Shown: positions 46,131-58,685 of the stretch, one piece after another
Numbering within the stretch: position 1 is the first letter of the stretch
Layout of the letters: each line of letters starts with the position of its first letter
Assembly: GCA_024529925.1 (NCBI GenBank)
Contig: JAFEUB010000787.1
Coordinates: 509,501 to 573,500, forward strand
Length of the DNA stretch: 64,000 nucleotides
Source of the DNA: Ophthalmolycus amberensis
Lineage: Eukaryota > Chordata > Actinopteri > Perciformes > Zoarcidae
Direction of reading: 5' to 3'
Made by a program: the position numbers and the translations under genes
Notes under the pieces: model-generated
What the model was told of the DNA's origin: nothing
The model's database searches: none
The model's input: the letters and a program-made list of their open reading frames with translations, nothing else

Positions 46131-49100
46131 ATGATTAAAGCCATTTTAATATTCAACAACCATGGGAAACCGAGGCTTTCTAAATTCTACGAGCATTATG
46201 TGAGTAACATGTTAATTATTCACATCATATCGTTCATAGAGGTTGTGACAGGCGGAAGTGAATTAAAATAATAGCGAGCTGTGGCTTTTAAGACACTTTG
46301 TGTTATGTTTTCTTAAAGCAAAGCAAGGCGGATGTAGCTATACCTTTTAAAAAATGCGTTCATGTCATGTTGTCACAAACTGTTTGAATGGGAAGGTGTG
46401 TTCAGGCTACTTCACAAGCGCCCCGTGATGTGCTGTTGTTTCAAACTGGCCCCCCGTGTATAAGATGTCAGTCTGAACCCTTTAAAATATATATATATGA
46501 ATAATTAAACGCGCACGAGCCGAAGCGAAGCTATCGCATTCCTTGGAGCCTGTGCAAACAGGACTGTGGCCAAATGATCGTGTAAAGTGCAGCTGGTGAA
46601 ACCCAGCGAAGTGAGGTCACTCTGTTTGTGTCACATGACTTTAATAAAGCCCTCGTGAGGGTCTCGTGCTCTCACCAGCGGCCTTTCAGCGCTTCAATTA
46701 GCTCCATTGTCTTTAGCTTGGAGTGAAGTTTACACACCTGCTCCGCAGGGGAAACTCCGAGCAGGTAGCAACTATACCAGGTTATGTAATATCCTTTTGT
46801 TGGGCTAGCTGCGTTTGCTTGTTCTCATAATTGGATTTATATCTCACGGTTCGCTTCAGGCCCATTCTTTGATATTTCTGCCACAATAGCAAGGTGACTT
46901 GGACATAGCAACTTGATTAATTGGCAACTGTGTGAACCGTTGGATGTCCTTTAAAATAAAAAAGCTAAACATTAGCTGGAAACAACTTCACAAGTTTGAG
47001 GTTTCTTTGTGTGTACTGTGGTGGAAAAAATTCCTATACCCGCTTTGCGTGAGTCTTTTCATGCTGAAATACATAATACCAAAAACCAGGTTGTCTTTTA
47101 AGTATTTATTCTCTGCGCAGAGAAGGTTCAATCATCACAACAGAATGCGTCCAGTCTCAGTGAGGAAGAACCTCGAAAAAAAATGAACAAGCTTTCTTTA
47201 TACAGAATGAGCAAAGGTGGGGGCCGATGGCCATGTTACAGACATTTCAGTCTCAGACTTTTATTCTCAGACTGATAGGAACAACATTCAAAAACAAACG
47301 GTCAGCAACCAAAGCAAGCGGCCCAAAGGCCTTGGTGGTGGAACATTCTCATACAACACAGTAAGTTATCTTTGTGAACAGGCAAGGGAGAACTCTTCTT
47401 CTGCACAACAGAGACACGGTGAAGTTCAACAAAGTTCAGAGCAAAATTACTTATGCATGAATACAATATACTGAGTAGAAATATATACTACATAAAAAAA
47501 TTACCATTACAGTACCCAAGTACTGTACTTAGGTTCTACCATAAAGTACTTGTACTTTGCTTGAGTATTTCCGTTTTCTGATAGTTTATACTTTTACTCC
47601 ACTACAATTTAGACATATTGTACTTTGTACTACACTGCATTTATTTCATAACTCAAGTTACCAGTATCTTTGCAGATACTGTAGTACAAAATCAACAAAC
47701 ATATGATGTATTATTAAAGGGTAAGATAATTGTATTTTGAAGCTATTAGTTTGTTTTGTTGTTGACTGCATGACTTTTACAACTTTTCACTTGTAGCAGT
47801 ACTTCTACACTATGGTATTGCTACTTTTTGTCAAATACAAGGTATGAATACTTCCCTCATCACTGAATGTATGTGAATAAGATGAAAACCTTTTTTTAAC
47901 AATTATTTTAATTATCAATTAAACTTCTGAGCATTTTCTCTCATTTCTATAACATGTTAAACTGAAAAGGCCCAGAAAACAATGTGGCATCTTCAAATGA
48001 TTGTTTATTTAGTCTGAACATCAATTAAAAAAACATAAATGTTTTTGTTAACTATCATTATAAGACAAAGAAAAGCAGCAAATATTTGCATATGAGAAGC
48101 TGGAGCCAAAAAGTGTTGCAATACAATTAATCAATTAGAATAGCACGGTGCCTGGTCTAGAATTCAGACAGCAGGTCAGAAAACAGTCATTGGAATTTGT
48201 CACAATTGTTTTATGAACAAACGATTTAATAAAAAAAAAAAGTGCAGGCACATTCCCTGCACTTAAAATCACGAGGGTAAACAGTGTTGTTTCATCTAGC
48301 GTGGTTTAATATCTACTTATTGAGATTCAGGAGGATACACTGAACGTGATTGGATTGTTAGCAGTCTATGGAGACACCATCTGTTGTATTAAAAGCAGAG
48401 GTGTCGGCTTTCTGGCTGGCGGGGTATAATGTTTCACATTCTAGTAGCTGTGAAAACTGTTTTTAGCAGTAACTTGCATAAATAAATCCAATATTTACAG
48501 CAAGTGACAAGGTTAGAGCTGCAAATATTAGTGGTATGAATATTGTGTGACGCTTCGAATTCTTTGCTTTGAACTTCTGTAACACTTTACTTAAATCCCC
48601 TTATATAGTATTCAAAAGCAGTATACAAACAATCGATACATGCTTTGTAACGCACTATAATGAAGTTGTAAGCGACCATATCTCCTTCGGTAATATGAGG
48701 CCCCAGCACCAGAAACTTCGTAACGAGAAGTTCTAAAAAGATGCTGCTGTTTTCCGGTCCGCGTCATTGATCTGTGAGTGCCGTATCCCTGCTGGTCCCA
48801 TGCTACAAGTCACATGACCGGCACGGCCTTCCAGCAGGCTGCATGCTGGACAGCCTCTTCTGTCCTTGCACTCGCTGATCTGTTCTGCACCCTGACAGGA
48901 CGTTGGCACCCTTTGGTGGGGCTGGCGCAGTGTTAGAGCTGCACACACAACTGATTCTAACCCCCTTTTGAGAAGAAGAAGAAAGAAGAAACGCATACAC
49001 GAAATTTGACCCATCCCTGGATATAGGGAGCAGTGGGCTGCCATTGATCGGCGCCGGGGGTTCAGTGTATTGCTCAGGTACACTTCGACACGTCCCAGTC

Positions 49101-52100
49101 GGGGATCGAACCGTTGACCTTCTGGTTCCCAGACGACCCTCTTAATCCAGTGCGCCACGGTCGCCCCTTGAGGATTTCAAGGTTACATTAAAAGCCTCAG
49201 ACCACGTGTTTGTTGCGTCTCATAACTTGTGTGTGCATTTTCATTGAAGGCGAGACACCCCCAACAAAAACACTGTTTCTCGTGCGCTGAACAATTTGGA
49301 GATTTTGGGCTATTCTGCCTCCATAACATGTCTTCCTTTAGACTGGTGGAAAGAAAACATTCAAAATAAATGTTTTGGTGTTTATTTTTATTACTTTGTA
49401 TATTTGCATCGATAGATTTTTTTCCTAAAGTTGCCTCATTTGCATATTTAAACTTAAAATGTCAGAAAACGTCTAATACAAAAAATAATAATCATGTAAG
49501 TAAAGAACTAGAAACATTCCACGGTTATATCTGAGTTGATCTAAAACAATGGACCTATTCCCCTGTGGTGTTTTGTAAAATGTATGTCATTTTACAAAAC
49601 ATATCTTTAAAGGCTCAGACTCTGAGACAGAAATCTCCACTCCAGCAGCTCTTACATACACCAAACCTTCCAGCGTCATTGCTATCTATGTTCTGAAGGT
49701 ATTTTTGCAGATTGGTTTGTTTGTTTTGTTTTTTGTTTTTTTTCCCAAGGTTTCAGATATTGTTGTTGTACAACACGGGGTTGCACAACTAAAAACAATC
49801 TGTTTTATTACATACGAAAAACACACAAAAAGCTAAAATCCTAGCCTGATTAATTTTATTCCTAAAAGCATGAGACGGAAATTGATTATTTTAGTAAAGA
49901 GATGTCCCCAAATCCCTCCGTTATAACCTTTGACGGTAATATGTCAACAAGATGACACAACCTGAACATGGCTTTATCCAACGTTCAGATATCTCTTATG
50001 GAAATGTGTGCGCCTCAGCACGTTTAATCAGCTCCTGCCTCATTTGCATATTTAAGCATCACATTTATGAAAATCTTTTTATTGTATTTTCTGAATTTTC
50101 GATGGGTTAAAATATTTCATTTATTCACCTGGGGTGTCTCCCCTTAAATTTCTATTGCCTACAATATGTTTCATCCCCAAAATGACAATGCAGAACTCTG
50201 ACATTTAGAAACCGAATGAGACTTGAATCTTTTGGCCTCTTATTAGCTCAGGAAATGATTTGGTGCTTGCAAACAAGCCCGAGGATATTTGAGGTTTTGA
50301 ACCTAATCTCATCCATTAGCTAAGAATAAGATGAGCCTGCCTTGGTTCAGCTGGCACAATGACCTCACTGCCTGTGTAGCCTGTGGGCTCTAGTGTATGT
50401 TTACATACGATAAAGAGAACGATGAGTGTACTCATGTTCTTTCACTCAAAACTAATATGTTCAAGAAAAAGAGAGGCCAAGGGAACCAGTTATTCAAACC
50501 GCCAACCCAGTCTTCTGGATAGGCGTGATGAAATGGCTCACTGGAAGCAATTAGGTGCACAAAACAGCTCATTATTCAGCAGCTCCTCTTTGTTGTGACG
50601 CTCTCCGTTTCCTCGTTGTTCCCGCAGAGTGAAGACACGGAGCAGCAGATCATCAGGGAAACCTTCCACTTGGTCTCGAAAAGAGACGAGAACGTCTGCA
50701 ATTTCCTGGAAGGTGGAATGTAAGCATGGCAACGGTAACAGTGTGTTCTAAGCGCGAGTGGAAGTAAATACTGGACTTGATCGTTTTTCGCGCTGTGAAG
50801 GAAAGCTTTATGAATGAGAGTGGATGGTAACGTCCATCCATCATTCATGAATGAGGAACAAAGTAGGTGTCGTTTTCCCTCGCTCTTCCTCTCGCACTCA
50901 TTTCCCCTCTCTATCGAGGAACATTTGGGCCACACCAAAGCCACATGGTTATTTTTTATTATAGTGTAAGGATTAGGCAGCACATCCACCAAAAATCCCA
51001 TAATTCACAATTCCCTTTGTGTGATTACACAGGATTAGGCCAAGTTACATCATGTCCACAGTCACTGAGGTCAAACCAGCTTTCATATCTGGTTATGTTT
51101 CTGTGTCCTATCTTTACATGCGTTGACTCATGACTGAACACATCTGTGCCATAACATGTTTACGGCATGTTAATGCACAGACGCAAGTCTTCATGCCAAT
51201 GATCGAGCCGATGGTCCTGCGTGTAATGTATTCCCTCAGGACCGGTGTGATGTGTCCTTGTTCCGCTGTGTTTCAGGCTGATTGGAGGATCGGACTACCG
51301 GCTGATCTACAGACACTACGCCACACTGTACTTTGTGTTTTGTGTGGACTCCTCAGAGAGTGAGCTCGGGATATTAGACCTGATCCAGGTAAACGCTTGA
51401 GAAACCAAAGTGTATCTGTTACACATTCCTTGTTTGTTTTCTTTAATGCCTCCGTGCCAGCGACAGCCGTTATGTTTTTGAGTTGTACGTTCGGTCCATT
51501 CTCGAGAGCCTAATATCTCAGGAATGCCTTCTGGGAATTAGGCACAAACGTTCACCTGGACTCAAGTCCCATTTTGGGCCATAACTCAAGAATTAATATG
51601 CTGATTATGACAATTTATGTATATGACACAATTATCTAATAGGATAAAATGATGATATTTTGGACAGACATGGATATAAACTGAAACATGACTGGTTGGC
51701 GGAGGCGTACGTCCGCGAGGCGGTGATTCCACTTTGACATTACATTCTTTCTATTTTCAGGTATTTGTGGAAACGCTGGACAAATGCTTTGAGAATGTCT
51801 GTGAGCTCGACTTAATTTTCCACGTAGACAAGGTAAGTTTGTCTCTTTGTTGTGTTGCACAAGCCGCTTGAATATTTGCTTCTAGAAATTAGTCGTAATA
51901 TTACAGCGTCACACTTATCTGGTGGCTTGTGCTGTCGCAGATTCACCGTTGCAACAGATTTTCAGTGACTTCCCAGATTTTGTGGTTGAGCAATTGGCCC
52001 AGTCATCATTGGTTTGTCAAATGACTGTACATCTTTTAAGTGACTTCTTACAAGCAACTTAAATACACGCTGCAATGTAGATTGTCCATCAATTGTGAAC

Positions 52101-55100
52101 TGAATATCAGTTATTTAAACAAGTCTCCGAAGGTTAATTTAGTACATTTTGTACTATTTCTAATTTAAAGAAAAACAATTCCTCATTTAACATTTATAAG
52201 CCGGAGAGGAAATGTGTTCCATGGTTTGACACACACTATAATGTACTTGTAAGCAGCCATAAATGTTTATTAATGTATTTGTCATCAACTAGAAGTCCGG
52301 CTGTGAGCACCCACAACTACAGTCTGGTATCTAAATAGATAATGAATGTCGGTATCGTAAAACACAATTGTAATGCTACAAAAAGGTTGACTTGAAGCAT
52401 GTGCAAAATCATTGCGACTAAAAACATGATGCCTGTTTAATGACAACACGGTTCCTGATCTTATTTTGCTCAGGTCCACAACATTCTGGCGGAGATGGTG
52501 ATGGGCGGGATGGTGCTGGAGACCAACATGAACGAAATCATCACGCAGGTGGATTCCCAGAACAAGATGGAGAAGTCCGAGGTAAGCCTGACCCTCCCCC
52601 GTCCGCTGTATGCCCTGTACGACTTGACCCCAACCTCCGGTACTCTCTGCCGTTACCGTGCACCGTATGCGGGCATGTGTGTCTGCTGCAACCTGCATGC
52701 TCCTCTCCAGTAGTGACCCTCGTGGATGTTCTCCCCACCTACTCTCTGAGTGTTCGTGCTCCTTTTTATTACTTTTTTATTTTTCGGCCTCCCCGCTCGC
52801 TGCTGCACTGCTCTCCACACAGGTCAAGACTCAACATCTCCTCTCCTGTATCCCTCAGTGTGAAATACAGCATCATATGTCATTGGAGACTTAACTGTAC
52901 CATTGTCCAGAAGCTGTGACAACTGAATCACCATCTTCTAGTGATGTGGATTTGACATATCTTCGTGAAAGCAGGCTGGTTGTAGGCTTCTTATCATTCT
53001 AGAGGAGGATGTGAATTTATTTTGTTGTTGGAGTGAAAATGCTTTCTCAGTGTCTTCTTGTTACATCTATAAGCCCGTGTCCTTGCTTAGATATCTGCTC
53101 TATGCAAGGACACGGCTTTGCTTTCCATACAGCTTCTGCGAGCAGATAAACATTCCTTTACTTATTGGAACGTTTTAATCAGAAAGACAGCCAGAGACAA
53201 TTCCATGAAATCATTTCTGTTTTGCCTAATGTGGATTTTAGCCTCTGACGGTCCTCGAGCTTCAGTGGCTTTGTTTTTAAATTGCTCACAAAGCACTGCG
53301 ATGACGTCTAAACATTGAGGCAGAGTTATTGGGGAGTCCTTTTTTTCGACTTTTGCAATGAGAAACGCTCACACAAAGTTGTAGAAATGAGTTGTATTAA
53401 CAAGGAGGTGAAGGGTTACAGTGTCAGGGTTTTAACTGGCTGACCTCACTTGTGCGCTCCAACATTTGAATTCAAGTTTAAGTGCTAACAAAGTAAACTT
53501 TTTCTAACAATCTGACCTGCATTGTGTGCTTTTAATGACACCGAATCTTCTTTTTGATTGATGTTCTGTAAGCAGAGTCCTTTACTGTTCTACAATCAGC
53601 ACAGCTGCTCCGTCCTTCCCTCTTGGACCTACCCTAGACCGCAGTGTGTGTTTTTCACACTGATGCTCATTCAAAATGACATTGTCCTTTTTAGAAGGCA
53701 GTGTCTGGGGGAACAAGGAATGAGCTGTTCCACTTCCAGACGGGCAAAGACTCATTAAGTGGCATTCGTGGGTTTTTTTCACCAAACTTTCTCAATTATT
53801 ATCTGTATTTCTGGCGATAAGACTGATTGTGGGCAAAGCTTCAGATCATTTTTGGCTTCAAAGATGTGGTCTATGATAGGTCCTTTCACTTTTTTTCCTG
53901 AGGAGATAAACTGTAATTACTTTAATCTGCTTTAACATTCCTCATTCCTCTTTTTCCTGACCCTGTCTAGTTCTTTCCATTCTTCTCTCTCTTTACAGAC
54001 GTTTATCTTTCAGTCTACCAGGCAGGACAGGTAGACACAGGTACTGCTAAATTTACGAACCAAGTACTGTAACCTTAACTGAAGTTTATCCCCTTCCCAC
54101 CCTGAGACTCACCAAAAGGCCCTCCATGCAAAAGCAAACTGACTTCACTAACAGTATAGTAGGAATCTTCCATGGCAGACCCAAAAATGTTTTGCCACTG
54201 ATGACTGTACAGTTGGTGGATAATAGAAACAGCTGATGGTATAATGCAGTCTATTACAATAGATAAATAAATATAATAAATAGTGTAAAGTTTGAAATGT
54301 TAAGCTGCTGTTACTTGAGACTGTGTCATAGAGATGGTTCTTCAACTCTATGGTAAGTTCTGAAGCTGTAGTTTGTGGCGGTGCATTGTACATAATGTCA
54401 GGTGTACCTATTATATTGTCCACCCGCTGTAGTTTAAAGAATTATAAATATAAATAAACAAGCTTGAGAGGTTTTTTACTTTAATTAAAAATTATCCTAA
54501 TTGTTCTTAAGCCCATTTTTAAAAACAAATATGATAATTATTTTATGAGATTTGTCTTGTTGTGTGGCAAAAGCATGTGACTGTGACACTATCAAAACTT
54601 GTCCGGCCTAAAAAGAATAATTCAATATTTTGGGAAATATTCTCATATATTCAGATATGTAGCTGCAGCTAGTTAGCTTAGGTAGATAAGAAGATATCTG
54701 CTTCCTCCAGCCTTTGTGCTCAGCTAAGATGAGCTAACTGTGACCATTGCGCCACAAGAGTGGTATGAAGCTTCTCAGCTAAAGAGCAGATTAGCACATC
54801 ACCCAAAATCATGACTTATTCCTTTAAGGCCTCACCCTCTAAACCACACGTATAGTTTGCCTCAAACCAACAATATAAACCCTCTACTGTAGACTTTTGA
54901 TCCCGTTTCTCTCACAGACAGAAGATGGAGTGATGCTCGAGCATTCTATAATTGTAACTTACATAGACCAGAGAATCGAGCCATTGTCGTGTGCTACACA
55001 GCTGGTGTTGCTATTTCTGTACATATTAATCAGCCAGCGTTTGATTAACAACCCAGTATTATGGACTTGCACAGTGGGTCCCCAGGCTACCCCACTGTGA

Positions 55101-56426
55101 GGAAAAAATATATATCTTGAGTCTGACTCCTGAATACTGAGCCCATGTGCTGGATCAGCATTCCTCCCGGTATACGCCACGGTCGTCTTTCCCTCTAACA
55201 CAAGTCTCCTTGATTCCTGGCAGAAGGAGAAATGCCCCATAAGACAAGCGGACCATTGAAATAACCTTCTGAAAACAAGTGAAGTGGACGAATCCACATT
55301 CCAGACATGGCTTCTGCGCGTCATATCACTAAATGATTTACGAGGCTGCTCGCTCGAATGTGCTCCTAACGGAGGCAATGAGAACATACAGCTCTCTAGG
55401 GTGGCTTAAACCCTATGGGTCATTTTTGGGTCTGTCTGCTGAAGATTCATTCGGGTTGATCTCTAACCACAGTGACTCTCAAATGTCTGCACGTACACTT
55501 GAGATGAAAACGTCATCATTCACTCTCCACGGATGTTTTTTTATTGTTCCAAAATAAAGCTAAACTACCCTGTGATGCTTTCCTTTAAAACAAACGCTCA
55601 ATTGCTCTTCAACGGTTACAAATTGAGATTCATTGTGTTAGAGTGAAGTGCCCCCCTCTGTCCCTGAGAATAGATTTCCCATTGTACTTTAGTACTACCA
55701 GACTCACAGCCTCCTCATGTCATCAATAGTTAACACTTTAGCTGTGTAACTGGCCCAATATTCTCGCTACAGTCGTGTGTGTAGTCTTTTCCAGAAGTCC
55801 TCGAACCCACTAGAAGTACAGTAACACCTGTATTGTTATGGCTAATAGTATGTTGACATGTTTTCAAAATATGACAGACATTCTATACAAACCTATCTAT
55901 CCAAACATCATTTCCGTCTTCACATCCAAATCCATTTTTTTCTTCTTTACCCAGTGCTCTCCTTGCATTTTTGCCCTTATCGGTCCTCGAGAGTCCGGTG
56001 GGTTCACTTTCCAAAGCAACGCAGCCTTTTGTCCATTGGATGAATGTCCAGTACTTCTCAGTACATCAAACTTTAGCGAATGGTCTAGTACAGTGTGTCC
56101 TCACAGTTGATTCATAATTGCCTCTGGTTGTGATGTAAGTCATTATAGAACCAACTAATGCATGTGCATATGAAGCTATGAAGGCATCTGAATGTACATT
56201 TGCACACGTTGTCTGTCTTAGTCGCTGTCAGTGCTTTTGCATTTTGTCAGCAGTTGACTGTTTATTTGTTATTTATTTTTTGTCCAGTGCTTTGTTTAGC
56301 ACAGTGTCTGTCCGATGTCCACTGTTCAGTGTGTTGTTGTGTAACGTGTTTTTTTTTATTTATTTTTTAATCCACTGATTTGTATCTTATCAACCCCTCC
56401 GTGCGTGTGTGTGCGTGTGCGTGTGC

Positions 56427-56463
<37 letters not shown>

Positions 56464-56594
56464 AGGCCGGTATTGCAGGAGCGCCTGCTCGTGCCGTGTC
56501 AGCTGTAAAGAACATGAACCTGCCGGAAATGCCCAGAAACATCAATATTGGTGACATCAGCATCAAAGTGCCAAATTTATCCTCCTTCAAGTAG
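46131..56594 (+). CDS. ap3s1: AP-3 complex subunit sigma-1, complete
   Basis: Small sigma subunit of the AP-3 adaptor, which sorts cargo from endosomes to lysosomes and lysosome-related organelles. Six exons join in phase: 46131-46199, 50628-50719, 51277-51388, 51761-51832, 52474-52581 and 56466-56594 (TAG), giving 193 aa, the human length. The protein is very close to human AP3S1: it begins MIKAILIFNNHGKPRLSKFY and has the sigma longin-like fold segments YRHYATLYFVFCVDSSESEL, LDKCFENVCELDLIFHVDKV and ILAEMVMGGMVLETNMNEI. The C-terminus has NINIGDISIKVPN. The exon 2/3 junction splits a codon giving EGGM/LIGG, where human has Leu. Intron 1 is 4.4 kb and holds a SINE; intron 5 is 3.9 kb and ends in a GT repeat. 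AP3S1 rather than AP3S2 is chosen from the cdo1/commd10 neighbours as well as sequence. Confidence 0.97.
48985..49167 (-). mobile_element. tRNA-derived SINE in ap3s1 intron 1
   Basis: On the minus strand it starts GGGCGACCGTGGCGCACTGG, with an A box (TGGCGCACTGG) and a perfect B box (GGTTCGATCCC) about 40 nt later, the internal Pol III promoter of a tRNA-like head. The body 'gtcgaagtgtacctgagcaa' then 'tacactgaaccccc' matches a SINE body I recall as common in percomorph fish. The 3' limit is uncertain; related-looking sequence may continue to about 48775. It is not a functional tRNA. Confidence 0.75.
54620..54740 (+). repeat. Degenerate interspersed repeat in ap3s1 intron 5
   Basis: 'tttgggaaatattctcatat' and 'atatgtagctgcagctagtt' followed by 'agcttagg' resemble a frequent fish repeat with 'agttagcttagcataaagac'. 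Remembered match; ends approximate. Confidence 0.35.
56404..56461. repeat. (GT)n tract abutting the ap3s1 exon 6 acceptor
   Basis: GT-rich run, pure for its last ~34 nt, ending 4 nt before the AG at 56464-56465, so the acceptor reads (GT)nTACAG. The nearest pyrimidine-rich stretch with a possible branch site is about 65-95 nt upstream (56369-56400). Confidence 0.95.
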
Positions 56595-56773
56595 TGGCAG
56601 CGAGACCGTGAAGCTGCAGATGTCAGCCAATGTTTACCGCAATGCAATCTGTTTACCAAAACCTCAAATTACTAACTCTTATCCAAACTATACAGCTTTG
56701 AAGGTACTGTTTAATTTGACACTCCTTGTTTTGGTGTTACCTCTTTCTTTCTTTTTTCCTGTTAAAGAAAAGA

Positions 56774-56779
56774 AATAAA
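56774..56779 (+). terminator. ap3s1: Proximal polyadenylation signal of ap3s1
   Basis: AATAAA 180 nt after the stop codon. A second one lies at 57298-57303 and gives a ~0.7 kb 3' UTR; either or both may be used. Confidence 0.55.
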
Positions 56780-57297
56780 GGTTTTACGTGTTTTGTTTGT
56801 TCTTTCTGTTGGAAGGAAAAATGGAAGTATTTATTTATTTGTGGTACATTCCTTCTGCCTCGATGGAGGTTGGTTCTCGACGTTCAGCTGCTACAGAACA
56901 GATCTGTGTCCGTTTGTAACTGAAATGATTTCATGTTTACTTAAAGGAGAGAGTGTGGCAGGTGGTGACGTTGTGGGACAGTCTTATTGGTTTGGTTATT
57001 CCAGACCAGAGAAATGAATCAGTGGAGGAAAGAGCGTGAAACTATTTTGAATTCCAAATGGAAACAGGTCTGCCACAGTATTGACAGTCATGCATTACAG
57101 CTCGTTTGTAAAATCAGTGCAAAGAATATTATTGTATTACAGATCTGCTGTGTGACAGAAACATGGATATATATGCTGAAATGATTTTCTCTTTTCTTAT
57201 TTGTATGCAAACTATTTTTAAATGATTCATCATGTCTTATCAAATGATTACCTTAATTTGAATCTGTGCATGACTTTTTTCCCCTCTTTTTCAACAT

Positions 57298-57303
57298 AAT
57301 AAA
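57298..57303 (+). terminator. ap3s1: Distal polyadenylation signal of ap3s1
   Basis: AATAAA followed by a GT/T-rich stretch ('acctttgtctttgctttatt'), the usual downstream element of a cleavage site. Confidence 0.55.
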
Positions 57304-57329
57304 CTGTCGGAACTCGACCTTTGTCTTTG

Positions 57330-58570
57330 CTTTATTTGATATTTGCTCTCATCTGATATTGTCAATATGGTATACTTAACAGGCCGTATGCCTGTAGATG
57401 CAGCATGTCATTACGTCGTCCCTGGTGATGATGCTCCACTGATGACTGTTCATAATTAATTAAACGTCACTTATGCTTTATACATCTGTTATGAGCAGTT
57501 CTTAAGAATACATTTTAGGTTGTGAAAACTCTTTGCCTGGTCAGCCCATTTCCACACTTGTAGAAAAGGGCTGCATGTGATCCGTTTGTTAACACCTTAT
57601 GAACACTTACTGTTGCAGATCAACAGTAATATATATACTGTATATATATTTATATTTCCAAAAGGAAAGGCTTAACACCAGCCAATGGGGATTTTGTAAT
57701 AACCTGGCAACCCATAATTTGTCTTATTAATTTCTCCACAGACATAAGGCATTAATAAATAATTTATGAACCATAACAAAAGCATGAATTATTACATAAG
57801 CCCTTTATAAAGGGTGATTTATTAGAGAGTAGTACTAATAAGCAGTGGTGGAATATAGCTACACACTTAAGTATTTCTATTTTAGGCTTCTTTATAGTTC
57901 TACTACTTCTACATTTATGATGGAAATGTTGTAATTGTTACTTTACCACATTTATTTGGTACACCTTTACATATAAAATACATGATATGCATACATGATA
58001 GGATGCAGTACTATACTACTAATATACCACATTGTCAAACAAGAACAATGAAATGCTTGTTAGAGACAATTATAAACTTTGAAAAGAGCCATTTTACATA
58101 ATGAGTCCAATTACTTTGAACACTTTTTCTGATAATACTTATGTACTTTTACTAACATTGACTTTTATTTGCAATGGAGTATTTTTATTTTTAGAATATG
58201 ACATATGATATATGGTATGTCTACTAGCAGTGAGATTATTAAGTGTAACTTAACCTAGCCTTTTTAAAACATGGCTTTAAAATCAACAATGATTCTTCTG
58301 CTGTCGCGCATTTGGTGCCGGCTCTGTTTGTCCATCGCTTATTCCGTAGTGACTCTTGTAGCAGATACTTTATCGTGCGCAGCTTTTATGCAATTTACGG
58401 TGCAACGAATTCTACTGCGCGGTCACAGTGGCTTTATGATACAGTTGTTGTCGACACTGTTGTGATAGAAATACACCAGTGACACACTTTTAAACTTGCA
58501 TTCATTTATCTCTATAGTTAATTTATTTGTCTCGATCCTGCACTTTACTGCGCATTATCGCGCAGCTTTG
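57330..58570. other. Intergenic stretch between ap3s1 and commd10
   Basis: AT-rich, no coding exon seen. Open frames such as 58271-58465 have no domain or splice support. Confidence 0.5.
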
Positions 58571-58573
58571 ACT

Positions 58574-58583
58574 GTCACGTGAG
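58574..58583 (+). promoter_or_regulatory. commd10: CLEAR-like E-box in the commd10 promoter
   Basis: GTCACGTGAG, 9 of 10 matches to the CLEAR motif GTCACGTGAC bound by TFEB/MITF factors, about 100 nt before the commd10 start codon. Motif match only; it may equally be a general E-box (USF). Confidence 0.4.
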
Positions 58584-58685
58584 CTGTCTCGTGACATCAG
58601 GAAGAAGGAATGACAACAGAGAGGATGCTGCTGCTGCTGCTTTGACACTTTTCAACTCTTCATTTTCAGAAAGCAACAGACAACA

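Noticed and set aside
49090..49167. Possible tRNA gene on the minus strand
   Set aside because: A and B boxes are present, but the 3' half does not close an acceptor stem and runs into a SINE body; called a SINE.
50576..51001. 141-codon minus-strand frame over ap3s1 exon 2
   Set aside because: Antisense shadow of exon 2 and its flanks.
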